Made by a program: the position numbers and the translations under genes. Below are positions 44,382 through 53,314 of a stretch of DNA of 64,000 nucleotides, piece after piece. The notes beneath the pieces are model-generated. The model made no database searches. It saw nothing but the letters and a program-made list of their open reading frames with translations, and was not told the DNA's origin. The DNA comes from Acidobacteriaceae bacterium (GTDB lineage: Bacteria > Acidobacteriota > Terriglobia > Bryobacterales > Bryobacteraceae), in NCBI GenBank assembly GCA_019233755.1, contig JAFAMD010000068.1, positions 62,001-126,000 on the forward strand. The letters run 5' to 3'. Numbering within the stretch: position 1 is the first letter of the stretch; the number at the start of each line of letters is the position of its first letter.

Positions 44382-45560
44382 GTGCGGTTTCTGGTCTCTG
44401 CAGGCGAAGCTTCCGGCGATATGTACGCTGCGAGCGTGGTCGGGCATCTCCGCACCGCTTTTCCCTCGGCCTCTTTTTACGGGTGCGCCGGTCCGAAAAT
44501 GCAGGATGCAGGCGTAACTCCGGTCATCGACTCGACCAGCCTGGCTGTTGTGGGACTTGCCGAAGTCGTAGGACATCTGCCCCGTATTTACGGTCAGTAC
44601 CGCAAGCTCATTCGCTTCGCCGAAGAGAGCGTGCCGACCGCCGCCATCCTGACCGACAGCCCCGATTTCCATCTGCGAGTGGCCAGACACCTGAAGCGCC
44701 TGGGTGTACCGGTGTTTTATCTCGTTGCTCCGCAGGTCTGGGCGTGGCGGCAGGAGCGTGTTCGCGAAATCGCGCGACTGGTCGACAAACTCTTCTGCCT
44801 GTTCCCGTTCGAAGAATCCTGGTTTCGCGAGCGGGGCGTGGACGCAACTTATATAGGTCATCCGCTTGCGGCGATGGTGAGCACCACAGCCACGCGGGCC
44901 GAATTTTTCGACAGGCATCGTCTCCCGACGGACCGTCCACTTGTCACCCTCCTCCCGGGCAGCCGCGCCGGAGAAGCCGTCAGGCATCTTCCAGTGCTGT
45001 TGGACGCCGTTGCGCTGCTGCGCCAGCGCCGCGATCTTTCCGTTCTGCTGGCTACGCCCAAAGGGTTTGCCGCGCGCGCCGTCTTCTCCACTTTTCGGGA
45101 ACGCATTGGCGCGCTATCCATCCAAGTAATAGAAAACGAGGCGTGGGACTGTATCGGCCACGCCGATTTGGCTCTGGCTGCCAGCGGAACCGTCACAGTG
45201 GAGGCTGCGATTCTCGGAACCCCGATGGTGACCTACTATAAGGTGAATCCATTGAGCTGGTGGGCCGGACGGCGCCTTGTCAAAGTTCCTTTTCTTTCCA
45301 TGGTGAATCTGATCGCGGGCCGGCAAATTGTTCCGGAACTGATCCAGTACGACATGACACCTGCCCGGGTAGCCGCAGAAGCGGAGAACCTGCTGGCCGG
45401 GACGAAGCAGGCCGACCGCATGCGCGAAGACCTGGCCCACGTCCGTGCCGCGCTGACGAGCGAGGGAGACCCGCTCCGCCGTACGGCCGATTTGATTGGC
45501 GGCAAACTGGCCGAAAGCAAAGCCCCCAGCCACACCCTGATCTACTCCGGGAGACAATAA
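44382..45560 (+). CDS. lpxB: Lipid-A-disaccharide synthase
   Basis: I chose GTG 44382 because it gives the family N-terminus (RFLVSAGEASGDMYAASVV) and 392 residues; ATG 44349 would add 11 residues. The GT19 motifs are present: SFYGCAGPKMQ, ILTDSPDFHLRVARHLK, PVFYLVAPQVWAWRQERV, FPFEESWF, LLPGSRAGEAVRHLPVLL and ASGTVTVEAAILGTPMV. The enzyme joins UDP-2,3-diacylglucosamine to lipid X to make the lipid A disaccharide on the inner face of the inner membrane. The rest of the lpx genes are not in the window. The following gene starts only four bases after its stop. Confidence 0.94.
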   Translation: MRFLVSAGEASGDMYAASVVGHLRTAFPSASFYGCAGPKMQDAGVTPVIDSTSLAVVGLAEVVGHLPRIYGQYRKLIRFAEESVPTAAILTDSPDFHLRVARHLKRLGVPVFYLVAPQVWAWRQERVREIARLVDKLFCLFPFEESWFRERGVDATYIGHPLAAMVSTTATRAEFFDRHRLPTDRPLVTLLPGSRAGEAVRHLPVLLDAVALLRQRRDLSVLLATPKGFAARAVFSTFRERIGALSIQVIENEAWDCIGHADLALAASGTVTVEAAILGTPMVTYYKVNPLSWWAGRRLVKVPFLSMVNLIAGRQIVPELIQYDMTPARVAAEAENLLAGTKQADRMREDLAHVRAALTSEGDPLRRTADLIGGKLAESKAPSHTLIYSGRQ

Positions 45561-45564
45561 ACTA

Positions 45565-47523
45565 ATGGTGCGCAGCAGCAGATTGCTTGCTCTTTTTGTC
45601 GTGGTCGCGTCTTTCGCCGCTGCCCAGGAGAAGCATGCCAGCATCCAGGTCACGAAGTACACGATCGATGCGGAGGTCAATCCCCGCACGCAGTCGATCG
45701 TAGCGACCGCGAGAATTGATTTCACTCCGCTTGAGACTACAAATGAAGCGGCATTCGAGCTGAACAATGCGCTCACGGTCTCGAAAGCGGTTGATGGCCA
45801 GGGCAGGCCGCTTGCGACTTCGCGCGATGCTCAGGACTTGACGCTTCACGTCCTGTTTCCGAGCGGGCTGCAGAAAAGCCAGCAGTGCGAAATCGCGGTC
45901 AGTTACAGCGGAAAACTCACGGGGAACGAAGACTCGCCCATCTATGGGATCAAGTTCGCGGCGCTGCACGCCGACTTCGGTTACCTGCTTTATCCTGCGC
46001 GCTGGTTTCCGGTCGCCGGTTACACTACTGATCGCTTCGCGGCCGATCTGCATATCACGGCGCCTGCCGGTTATCGCGTTCTCGCCAGCGGTGATCTGAA
46101 AACCGACGCTGCCAGCAACGGCGGAACCGTGTTCGCGTACCACTACGACAAAGCCAGTTTCCCGGGGAGCATTGCAATTGTGCAGGGCGACCCGGTCCGC
46201 GTGAGTTCGCAGGGCATCACTACCCAGGTGTTTTTCCGCGAGAAGGCGGCGGAGTACGCGCAAGCCTACGGCGACGAAACGGGCAAGATCATGACTTACT
46301 TCACTTCGGAGTACGGCCTTGCCCCGCAAGCCAACATGGCACTTGTCGAGACGGAAAACGGCGCTGTAAGTGGTTATTCAACACCGGGCATCATCTTCCT
46401 CGCGCCCGGATCCGTAACTTCCAAAGTGAACACACGCGTTCTGGCGAATCAGGTTTCGCGGCAGTGGTGGGGCATCCTGGTTTCGCCCACGACGCGCGCC
46501 CATCTGTGGCTCGAGAACGGCGGGGCTCGCTATTCGGAGCTGCTGTATGAGGAGCATACCGCCGGCCCCGGAGCCGCCGAGAACGATATTCGTAACACTT
46601 ACGTAGAAGCGCTCACCGTAAAGGATCCACCCGTGCTTCAGGCGTTTCGGCTGGACGATTATTCGCCGGAGTACTGGGCCCTTACGGCAGCGAAGGGCGC
46701 GGCCATCCTGAACATGCTTCGAAACGTGGTGGGTGACGCCAACTTCAAGAAAGGCTTGCATGCCTTTATGGACAAGTACAGCTGGCAATCCGCCAACAGC
46801 GAAGATTTCCGCAAAGTAATGGAGCAGGTCTCGGGCCAGGATCTTCGTTACTTCTTCATTCAGTGGCTGCAGTCCAGCGGATCGCCGACCTTCAAGCTCG
46901 ATTACACGGTCTTCCGCACGCAACAAGGCTTTCGGGTAGTGGGAAAGATCAACCAGGATCTTGATACTTTCCGCATGCCGGTCGATTTGCGGATCGAGAC
47001 GGAGGGGAACCCTGAGGACAAGGTTATTGAGGTTACGGGCACGTCTTCGGAGTTCAGCGTCGACACTTTTGGAAAGCCGCGTAAACTAACCCTCGATCCC
47101 AAGCATGTTCTTCTGCGAATGGATACGAGCATGCAGATCGCGGTGGCCATCCGCCGGGGTGAGCAGTTTGTCGAGATCAACGATTTTGCGAACGCGCTGC
47201 GGGAATACGAAAAAGCCCTCGAAGTGAATAAGAACAGCTCCCTTGCTCATTACCGGATCGGCGAACTCTTCTTCAAACAGAACAACTTCCAGTCGGCTGC
47301 CAATGAGTTTCGCGCCGCTATCAACGGCGACCTCGATCCGAGGTGGACAGAAGTCTGGGCGCACGTCGAACTGGGCAAGATTTTCGACGTTACCGGCCAG
47401 CGCGACCGGGCCCTGAACGAATACAAGCAGGCGATCCGTACCCACGACAATACAGCGGGTGCGCAAGAAGAGGCGGCTCGATATTCGACAAAGCCTTACG
47501 AACAGAAGAACTCGGAAACCTAG
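45565..47523 (+). CDS. Exported M1-aminopeptidase-like protein without zinc site, plus C-terminal TPR
   Basis: The 652-residue protein has a signal peptide (LLALFVVVASFAAAQ). The M1 layout is clear: an N-terminal beta domain (YTIDAEVNPRTQSIVATARID), an exopeptidase-like ETENGAVSGY (262-271, related to GAMEN), and the thermolysin-like domain. At the catalytic site the usual HExxHQW...NEG reads NQVSRQWWG (295-303) and WLENGGARY (315-323). Both His, the catalytic Glu and the third ligand are replaced by N295, R299, Q296 and N318. It should therefore not hydrolyse peptides. Residues about 530-640 form TPR repeats (EYEKALEVNKNSSLAHYRIGEL). A scaffold or binding role in the periplasm is inferred. 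It is coupled to lpxB by a four-base gap. Confidence 0.8.
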   Translation: MVRSSRLLALFVVVASFAAAQEKHASIQVTKYTIDAEVNPRTQSIVATARIDFTPLETTNEAAFELNNALTVSKAVDGQGRPLATSRDAQDLTLHVLFPSGLQKSQQCEIAVSYSGKLTGNEDSPIYGIKFAALHADFGYLLYPARWFPVAGYTTDRFAADLHITAPAGYRVLASGDLKTDAASNGGTVFAYHYDKASFPGSIAIVQGDPVRVSSQGITTQVFFREKAAEYAQAYGDETGKIMTYFTSEYGLAPQANMALVETENGAVSGYSTPGIIFLAPGSVTSKVNTRVLANQVSRQWWGILVSPTTRAHLWLENGGARYSELLYEEHTAGPGAAENDIRNTYVEALTVKDPPVLQAFRLDDYSPEYWALTAAKGAAILNMLRNVVGDANFKKGLHAFMDKYSWQSANSEDFRKVMEQVSGQDLRYFFIQWLQSSGSPTFKLDYTVFRTQQGFRVVGKINQDLDTFRMPVDLRIETEGNPEDKVIEVTGTSSEFSVDTFGKPRKLTLDPKHVLLRMDTSMQIAVAIRRGEQFVEINDFANALREYEKALEVNKNSSLAHYRIGELFFKQNNFQSAANEFRAAINGDLDPRWTEVWAHVELGKIFDVTGQRDRALNEYKQAIRTHDNTAGAQEEAARYSTKPYEQKNSET

Positions 47524-47734
47524 CCGGGTGAAGCCTCGAGACCGTAGGTTTTCGGCCGGCCCCGCGCATATAGAGAACAAATCCTAACCGCAAAAGCATC
47601 AGATAGTTGGGCATATTCGGGATTCACGCCCACTAGTACTGCGAGGCGTCTAAATCATTACTCTTGGCACTTCTCCGACGGTTATGAGACGCCCGAATGG
47701 GTGTTAACCTGAAGATGCTGGGAAAGAGGAGATT

Positions 47735-48040
47735 TTGGACGAACGACTAAAGGAGCTGATGCAGGAGTTGGGAAACGCCATCAACGATTCGCTCTCTGAT
47801 TCTGATCGCATCGCGGGCGCCATTGGAGAAATCAAGCGCGCCGGGTACGACGTCTTCCTGGTGCTTGAGGCGACCATTGGTTTCAACAAGCGTGAAGGTG
47901 AAGAAGACGAATCCGAAACCGAAACGACCGAGCAAGAACAGTCGGTGCGAAGCGAATCCACCGGCAAAATCCGACTAACCTCACAAGACCACAAGTTCCT
48001 TCGCGCACTGAAGATCTCTGTAGAAGAAGATCAGCGGTAA
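47735..48040 (+). CDS. Small acidic hypothetical protein
   Basis: The 101-residue product starts at TTG 47735 with AGGAG a few bases upstream. It begins MDERLKELMQELGNAINDSL, a helix with coiled-coil character, then SDRIAGAIGEIKRAGYDVFLVLEATIGF, a strongly acidic middle (GEEDESETETTEQEQ) and a more basic end. No membrane segment or known motif is visible, and I do not recognise the family. The strong ribosome-binding site and the amphipathic N-terminus support a real gene. It is convergent with the glycosyltransferase gene, 11 bases away. Confidence 0.55.
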   Translation: MDERLKELMQELGNAINDSLSDSDRIAGAIGEIKRAGYDVFLVLEATIGFNKREGEEDESETETTEQEQSVRSESTGKIRLTSQDHKFLRALKISVEEDQR

Positions 48041-48051
48041 AGAAGCCGGCC

Positions 48052-49086
48052 CTAACCGCCACTCGCCTCCCGATACACGAGATACGTTTCCCGCACGGAT
48101 CGTTTCCAAGGGTACTGCTCTGCCCTGATGCGGCCTTTCGCCGCCAGCGCTTCTCTCAAGGCGTCGTCAGAGGCCAGTTGACGTAACCCCTCTGCGATTT
48201 CATCGGTTCGCCTTGGATCTACCGTAATTGCGGCGCCGGCCGCCACCTCCATCAGCGCAGAGCCGTTCGAGGTGAGCACAGGCACGCCGTACGCCATCGC
48301 CTCGAGTACCGGGATACCAAAGCCTTCATCCAACGATGGGAACGCAAAAATCGCCGCCTCGGCGTAGAGGCGATGCAATTCTTCTCGCGATACATATCCG
48401 GCCATCACGATGCGGTCGCGCGCGCGGCTCGCCTGGATTCGGGTCTGGATTCCTTCCGCTCCGTAGCCTGAGGGCGCGCCGGCAAGCACGAGCTTCCAAT
48501 CGTGCGGTAAACTCTCGAACGCCTCCACCAGGCGCGCGACGTTCTTCCGAATCTGCAGCGCGCCGACGAACAAAATCGTTTTCGTTCGCTGCCTCGTTTC
48601 GCTCAGGTTGGGTAAGTGTACGCCATGAGGGATCACGCGAATGCGCCGGCGGTCGAATCCCAGCAGCTCAACAATCTGCATTGCGGTGAAATTTGAAACC
48701 GCTATGATCCAATCCGATTGCGCAGCGGCGCGCCTCGCCTGTTCGGCAAAGCGCGCCCGAAAGTCTCGTGACGAGTATTCGGCTGTGAGCACGAAGAGAT
48801 CGTGAAAAGTCGTGACTACTCGCTTCGCGGGCCGTGAGTCTACCCTCTGATTCAAAGCGTGAAAGAGGCCGGCGCGAAAAGTCGGTAGAGGAGGCAGTAA
48901 CAATCGTCTCTTCACATTAACTGCGTAAGTCTTTGGAGCGCGGGCGAATTGTTTGGGGCGGTAGCAATACAGGAACCGGTCGCCCGGGTAAGTCGCCGCC
49001 AGTCCGGACAGGATCTCACGCGAATAAATGGCGATGCCGGAAGGGTGCGGGTCTACGCTGTACGTGGCATCAATCGCAAGCTGCAC
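48052..49086 (-). CDS. Glycosyltransferase family 1/GT4-like
   Basis: The 344-residue protein has the GT-B fold. The N-terminal half includes [21 protein letters not shown] and a [10 protein letters not shown] acceptor-side segment; the C-terminal half has [27 protein letters not shown] and the donor-site motif [35 protein letters not shown]. It moves a sugar from a nucleotide sugar to an acceptor in the cytoplasm, probably for exopolysaccharide, O-antigen or glycolipid synthesis. It lies nine bases downstream of the sigma-54 activator gene on the same strand, so it may be co-transcribed with it. The acceptor is unknown. Confidence 0.88.
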   Translation of the reverse strand: [344 protein letters not shown]

Positions 49087-49095
49087 GCTGCCATC

Positions 49096-50079
49096 TTACA
49101 GCCCGTACTCTTTCAGCTTGCGGTAGAGCGTCGTTCTGCCGATCCCCAGCAGCAAGGCGGCCACGGTGCGATCTCCCTTCGTATGTTCGATCGCGTGAAG
49201 AATGGTCCGTCGTTCCACTTCCGCCAACGGTATTATGCCCTGCAGCGGTGGCTCCGGACCTTGTTCGGCAAGGGGGATGTACGCCTGGCTGTCAAGGTGT
49301 TTCTCAAGAGAACTGCTGATGACGCTGGAACCCAAGTCAGCCTTTGTCAGCCATGGCCCGGTATGCATTGCAACCATTTGTTGAACGGTATGTTCGAGTT
49401 GCCGCACGTTGCCCGGCCAATCGTAGGCCTGCAGCAGAGCCATTGCTTCATCCGCGACCCGATGCCCGCTTCCGTATTTCTGAAGAAAATGCAAGACAAG
49501 CGTCGGGACGTCTTCGCGGCGCTCGCGCAGCGGAGCAATCCGCAGCTTCATCACGTTCAGGCGGTAATAAAGATCCTCCCGGAACCGCTTCGCTTTCACC
49601 TCTTCCGCTAGATCACGATTCGTCGCCGCTATGATGCGAAAGTCGGAGCTGCGTTGCGCCAGCGCGCCGATCGCTCTGTACTCCTTTTCCTGCAGCACCC
49701 GCAGCAGCTTCATCTGCAGGTCGAGCGGAAGCTCACCGATTTCATCGAAGAACGCCGTGCCGCCATTTGCGGCATCGAGCAGCCCCAGCTTCTGACTGTG
49801 CGCTCCGGTGAATGCCCCCCGGGCATAGCCGAATAGCTCGCTTTCCATCAGAGGTCCGACAAGCGAGGAGCAGTCCACCACAACGAACGGTCCGCGGCCT
49901 TCGGTGTTGTGGATCGCTCGCGCCACCACTTCTTTACCCGTCCCGGTTTCGCCCAGGATCAAAACCGGGAATCGCGATTTCCCCATGCGCGAAACAAGCC
50001 GGTGTATGTGTCTCATGGCTGGCGAATTCCCGACCAGGGATGAGAGCGGTGAAACGTCAAGGGCGATCTGCGGTCTCAC
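49096..50079 (-). CDS. Sigma-54-dependent transcriptional activator (AAA+ and Fis-type HTH, no receiver domain)
   Basis: The 327-residue protein is almost only the AAA+ and DNA-binding parts: Walker A GETGTGKE (43-50), the sigma-54 contact loop GAFTGA (88-93), Walker B-like NGGTAFFDEIGEL, and an arginine-finger region. A Fis-type helix-turn-helix closes the protein (AALLLGIGRTTLYRKLKEYGL). There is no N-terminal receiver, GAF or PAS domain, only about 12 residues before the AAA+ module. It may be constitutively active or controlled by a partner protein, like PspF. It activates sigma-54 promoters; the targets are not visible. Confidence 0.9.
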   Translation of the reverse strand: MRPQIALDVSPLSSLVGNSPAMRHIHRLVSRMGKSRFPVLILGETGTGKEVVARAIHNTEGRGPFVVVDCSSLVGPLMESELFGYARGAFTGAHSQKLGLLDAANGGTAFFDEIGELPLDLQMKLLRVLQEKEYRAIGALAQRSSDFRIIAATNRDLAEEVKAKRFREDLYYRLNVMKLRIAPLRERREDVPTLVLHFLQKYGSGHRVADEAMALLQAYDWPGNVRQLEHTVQQMVAMHTGPWLTKADLGSSVISSSLEKHLDSQAYIPLAEQGPEPPLQGIIPLAEVERRTILHAIEHTKGDRTVAALLLGIGRTTLYRKLKEYGL

Positions 50080-50166
50080 AACAGACTTTCAATGAAGGCA
50101 AACGTGCTTGTCAGATGAGTGCCGCGAAGGACGGGAAACTCTCTGGCCTGCGGGCGCGCTCCGCGT

Positions 50167-50919
50167 CTAATTGCCTGCCGGAGCCGGCGCGCCGGGCAGC
50201 GTTTCGTCAAGGCGCACGACAAACACTTGCCTCTTCTCCGCGCCTAGAACAATCGCGAGTTGTTGCGCTGCATCAATGGACGGCTCCTTGCCAACGAGCA
50301 CGCGCCACAGCGGTGTCGCCCCTTGTTTGAGAACCAGTTGGGCGTTACCAAAACGCTGCGCGTATTTTGCGCGCAGGCTTTCCGCGTTGGCGTGCATAGA
50401 GAAAGCGCCCACCTGCACGGCATAGAAATTATTTGCGGGAAGAACGGCGGGGGCCGCAATCACTTCCAACCGTACCCGGCCGACTCCCGGACCAAGCAGG
50501 TCGATCTGCCTTGCTGCAGCCTTCGACAGATCGATAATGCGGCCATCTACAAAGGGTCCGCGATCAATGATGCGAACGTCCACGCTCTTGTCGTTCGCCA
50601 GGTTCGTTACCTTCAGCCAGGTGTTGAACGGCATGAGGCGGTGCGCGGCCACCAGCGTTTCCATGTCATAGATTTCGCCATCGGCTGCGGGCCGCCCGTT
50701 GTAAGGCACCCCGTACCAACTGGCGACCCCGTCTTCGGTGTACCCCACACGCGCCTGAACCGGAGCGGCGCCCCGCGATGCATTTACAGGCCGCGGCGCT
50801 TTGGGCGTGTTAGCGGCGCGATGATGTTTGTGCGCACATCCGGAAAGGAGCAGACCAAGAGCTACTGCAAGCGCGTCCGCTCTCAAGCGCCATAGCCGTT
50901 GTAGCAGCATTCGTCTCAA
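50167..50919 (-). CDS. rlpA: RlpA-family septal ring lytic transglycosylase, lipoprotein with SPOR domain
   Basis: I place the start at TTG 50919, seven bases after GGGAGG, giving 250 residues; the frame itself extends to 50943. The signal peptide ends with a lipobox, LLLSGCAHK, so the mature protein is a lipoprotein. The double-psi beta-barrel domain has GVASWYGVPYNGRPAADGEIYD and DVRIIDRGPFVDGRIIDLSKAAARQI, both RlpA hallmarks with the catalytic Asp in DRGPF. The last 75 or so residues are a SPOR domain (FYAVQVGAFSMHANAESLRAKY) that binds denuded peptidoglycan at the septum. The protein cleaves glycan strands during division in the periplasm. Confidence 0.9.
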   Translation of the reverse strand: MRRMLLQRLWRLRADALAVALGLLLSGCAHKHHRAANTPKAPRPVNASRGAAPVQARVGYTEDGVASWYGVPYNGRPAADGEIYDMETLVAAHRLMPFNTWLKVTNLANDKSVDVRIIDRGPFVDGRIIDLSKAAARQIDLLGPGVGRVRLEVIAAPAVLPANNFYAVQVGAFSMHANAESLRAKYAQRFGNAQLVLKQGATPLWRVLVGKEPSIDAAQQLAIVLGAEKRQVFVVRLDETLPGAPAPAGN

Positions 50920-51127
50920 TGATGCACCTCCCGCCGGTCGCAAGTAAATCGGATGAGAACACGAGCCGCATTGAAACCAGCGGATTTGAGATCGCGAAAA
51001 ATCCCGATGCTCTCTTCAGAGAGACGTACGAGCCGCGGAAGAGAGTAAAACAAATTCCATAAATACGTTTTGGATGGGCTTAAAGAGCCCTACATCCTCC
51101 GTGGAAGTCGCCTCGATGATTTTTTTC

Positions 51128-51156
51128 TTGACATCCATTGAGAACAACCTTATATA
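51128..51156 (+). promoter_or_regulatory. Strong sigma-70-type promoter before the Lys/Ala-rich microprotein
   Basis: A perfect -35 box TTGACA (51128-51133) is followed by a 17-base spacer and TATATA (51151-51156). The start codon of the 22-residue peptide is 56 bases further on. Consensus quality this high is rare in this GC-rich window and points to high expression. Confidence 0.8.
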
Positions 51157-51211
51157 TGAATCACACTGCGATCTGTATGGATTGCAAATTTACGTTAGGG
51201 AGAATGGCTCG

Positions 51212-51280
51212 ATGAAGAACGCAACCAAGAAGGCCACGAAGAAAGCAGCCAAGAAGGCGCCGGCCAAGAAGAAGAAGTAA
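51212..51280 (+). CDS. 22-residue Lys/Ala-rich microprotein (histone H1-tail-like)
   Basis: ATG 51212, behind AGGGAGA, opens a 22-codon frame ending TAA 51280. The product begins MKNATKKATKKAAKKAP and ends in four lysines, so half of it is Lys. It resembles the Lys/Ala repeats of histone H1, chlamydial Hc1 or AlgP tails, which bind DNA or RNA without a fixed fold. The unit is complete: a near-consensus promoter upstream and an intrinsic terminator 37 bases downstream. The frame is open further 5', but that part (SSVEVASMIFFLTS onward) spans the promoter and is not coding. It is probably an abundant nucleic-acid-binding peptide; the function is inferred from composition only. Confidence 0.7.
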   Translation: MKNATKKATKKAAKKAPAKKKK

Positions 51281-51316
51281 GACTACGGCCCGCGCTAGCG
51301 GGATCAGTTCCAACCT

Positions 51317-51348
51317 CGCCCTCGGGTCTCCGAGGGCGTTTTTATTTT
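51317..51348 (+). terminator. Rho-independent terminator of the microprotein gene
   Basis: CGCCCTCGG (51317-51325) pairs fully with CCGAGGGCG (51330-51338) around a GTCT loop and is followed by TTTTTATTTT. This is a classic intrinsic terminator 37 bases after the stop codon. Confidence 0.92.
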
Positions 51349-51384
51349 GCAGCGAGAGTTTCGCCGCAGGATCCTAAGCAAAAA

Positions 51385-51410
51385 GGGCACCGGCCGTCGA
51401 GCCGGTGCCC
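51385..51410 (-). terminator. Rho-independent terminator of the porin gene, possibly bidirectional
   Basis: GGGCACCGGC and GCCGGTGCCC form a perfect 10-bp stem with a six-base loop. On the minus strand it is followed by TTTTTGC, 43 bases after the porin stop. On the plus strand TTTGTT follows, so it could also back up the previous terminator. Confidence 0.88.
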
Positions 51411-51452
51411 TTTGTTATTGGTGCGCGCCGTGGATTGGGGGCGCCCCTTTAC

Positions 51453-53153
51453 CTACGGCAACGTGTAGCGCAGGTCGATGTAGATCATGTTCGTATGAGC
51501 CTGCCTTGGGCCGCCTATGGTCGCGACGTACCAGGGCTCTTTAAACACATACGAGTACTGGTTGATCATTGAAAGTGCGCCATAGTTCGGATTCTTCCAG
51601 AGCGTCTGGATCCATCCGAACGTGATTTCCTGACCAGTGCGGACCTGGCCCGAGTTGGGATATCCGTAGCCGACGAATCCGGGCTTGGTTCCCGTCGTAT
51701 CGAAGACCACGTCCTTACCGGCGTACATGCCGCCGTAGTAAGCAGTGAGCACGGTGTTCTTGGAGACCTGGCCTTCGAAACCGTCCACCGTCGAGTAGGC
51801 CTTAAGCGTAGAGATGCTGCCATCAGGACGAATGACCACGTCTGGGACGGTACCGAAGATGTACCGGCCGCCGCCCTCGCTGGCGTAGGTGTTGATCACC
51901 ATGCGCAGGTTTTTCACAAGCTCTAAATTCGCGTTGATGCTGCCGGCGTAACCGACTGCCGTATGCGATCCGTGAATCGCCGGGGGAGTGGTGAGCGTGA
52001 CGTAATCTTTGAAGCCCATGACCATGGCCTCTGCCTCAACGTGCTCCAGCTTGTCACCCGCATGCCCGTCATAAGCCCCCTTGAATTGAATGTCGGGGAA
52101 AAAGCCCGGTACACCGAACGAGCTTTGGCCCGACTGGAACTGTGAGGAAAGCGAGGAATTAAGATTCGCCGGTAAAGTGACGGTGGACGCTCCGCTGCCG
52201 CCGCCGATATACTGCTGCTGGTTTTCAAGCGCGACACCGAAAGCCACGTTCTCGGTCGGATGAGCGATGAACCGGACCTGCGGCGCGCGGGTCCACACGA
52301 GACCTAACTGGTAGTTCGTGTCCATGTTCTGCGTGTAGAAGATGTCGCCCGGCAGCGGAGATATGCCCTTGCGATTCGGGGTCATCATGCTCCAGTCTTG
52401 CCCGGCCAGAACTTCGAAACCGTTCTTTTCGACATCGACAAAATAGCAGCGCAGCCGAAAGCCGTCGGAATTGCTGGTGATCTGCACGGTGGGCGCATCG
52501 TTGTTGAACAGGAAGTCACCCTCGAAGTAGCCGAGAACCTTGGAGCCCAGGAAGTTCGAATCCACCCGCAAACCCAGACGCGAGTTCTGCGCGGAGAAGC
52601 TCGAATCCTGAAGATGGTACGCCGCTACGTTGTTGTAGGGAATTCCAAGGAAGTTGGTACCAATCCCGCTGCCCACGTTGGTCGTGCGGAAAAAGTATGT
52701 GGCGTCGAGAAATCCCAGCGGAGTGAACGTTGTGTTGCCGATGCTGACAGAGAGCGGTGACGGCGTCGACATGAGCGTCGACGGTTTCTGGTGCGGGCTG
52801 CCGGCCGGGCCGTTCACTACGGGAATCAGCTTGGGATTTGTCGTGCTGGCGGTGGGAACCCCTGTGTTCCCGCCGGCTGTCGAAGCGGCATCGGTTGAGG
52901 CGGCGTTTGCCGAAGCGGCCTTGGCCGCTGCAAGTTCCTTCTCGAGCAGCTTCTGCTGGTCTTCCACCGCCTGTTGCAGGCGCTGGATTTGCTTTTCCTG
53001 TAATGCGATCGTTTCCCGAAGCTGCTGTAAATCTCCGGAATTTGTAGTTGCCGTTTGGGCCGAATCGGCCGGCATAGACGGTGTTTGCGCTACTCCAATC
53101 TGTGCTCCCACCGTGGCAATGCATAGCACGGCCAGGATTCCTCTTCTTTTCAT
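51453..53153 (-). CDS. DcaP-like trimeric outer-membrane porin
   Basis: The 566-residue protein has a signal peptide (GILAVLCIATVGAQIGVAQ) and then a coiled coil (LQQLRETIALQEKQIQRLQQ, about 43-75) with an Ala-rich linker. The rest is a beta-barrel: LGFLDATYFFRTTNVGSG, SRLGLRVDSNFLGSKVLGYFEGDFLF, VLAGQDWSMMTPN and many alternating strands. It ends MIYIDLRYTLP. The N-terminal coiled coil plus 16-strand-like barrel is the plan of the DcaP family, which takes up dicarboxylates or similar small anions. The terminator at 51385-51410 lies just downstream. Substrate not known. Confidence 0.8.
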   Translation of the reverse strand: MKRRGILAVLCIATVGAQIGVAQTPSMPADSAQTATTNSGDLQQLRETIALQEKQIQRLQQAVEDQQKLLEKELAAAKAASANAASTDAASTAGGNTGVPTASTTNPKLIPVVNGPAGSPHQKPSTLMSTPSPLSVSIGNTTFTPLGFLDATYFFRTTNVGSGIGTNFLGIPYNNVAAYHLQDSSFSAQNSRLGLRVDSNFLGSKVLGYFEGDFLFNNDAPTVQITSNSDGFRLRCYFVDVEKNGFEVLAGQDWSMMTPNRKGISPLPGDIFYTQNMDTNYQLGLVWTRAPQVRFIAHPTENVAFGVALENQQQYIGGGSGASTVTLPANLNSSLSSQFQSGQSSFGVPGFFPDIQFKGAYDGHAGDKLEHVEAEAMVMGFKDYVTLTTPPAIHGSHTAVGYAGSINANLELVKNLRMVINTYASEGGGRYIFGTVPDVVIRPDGSISTLKAYSTVDGFEGQVSKNTVLTAYYGGMYAGKDVVFDTTGTKPGFVGYGYPNSGQVRTGQEITFGWIQTLWKNPNYGALSMINQYSYVFKEPWYVATIGGPRQAHTNMIYIDLRYTLP

Positions 53154-53314
53154 AATCTCCTTCGAAAGTTGCGGACTAAACTCATCGAGGAGGATTCGGA
53201 CACACGACGCACCCGAAGCCCAGCCCCTCGAAATCGCCCACCAAGTTACCGGAGGACTATTACAAGGCGATTAATGAAGAGTGACTACTGCAAGACAGCG
53301 TTGTAATATCGAGC

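Noticed and set aside
51074-51211. N-terminal extension of the Lys-rich microprotein (frame open from 51074)
   Set aside because: It crosses the TTGACA/TATATA promoter. A Shine-Dalgarno sequence and ATG at 51212 give a better start.
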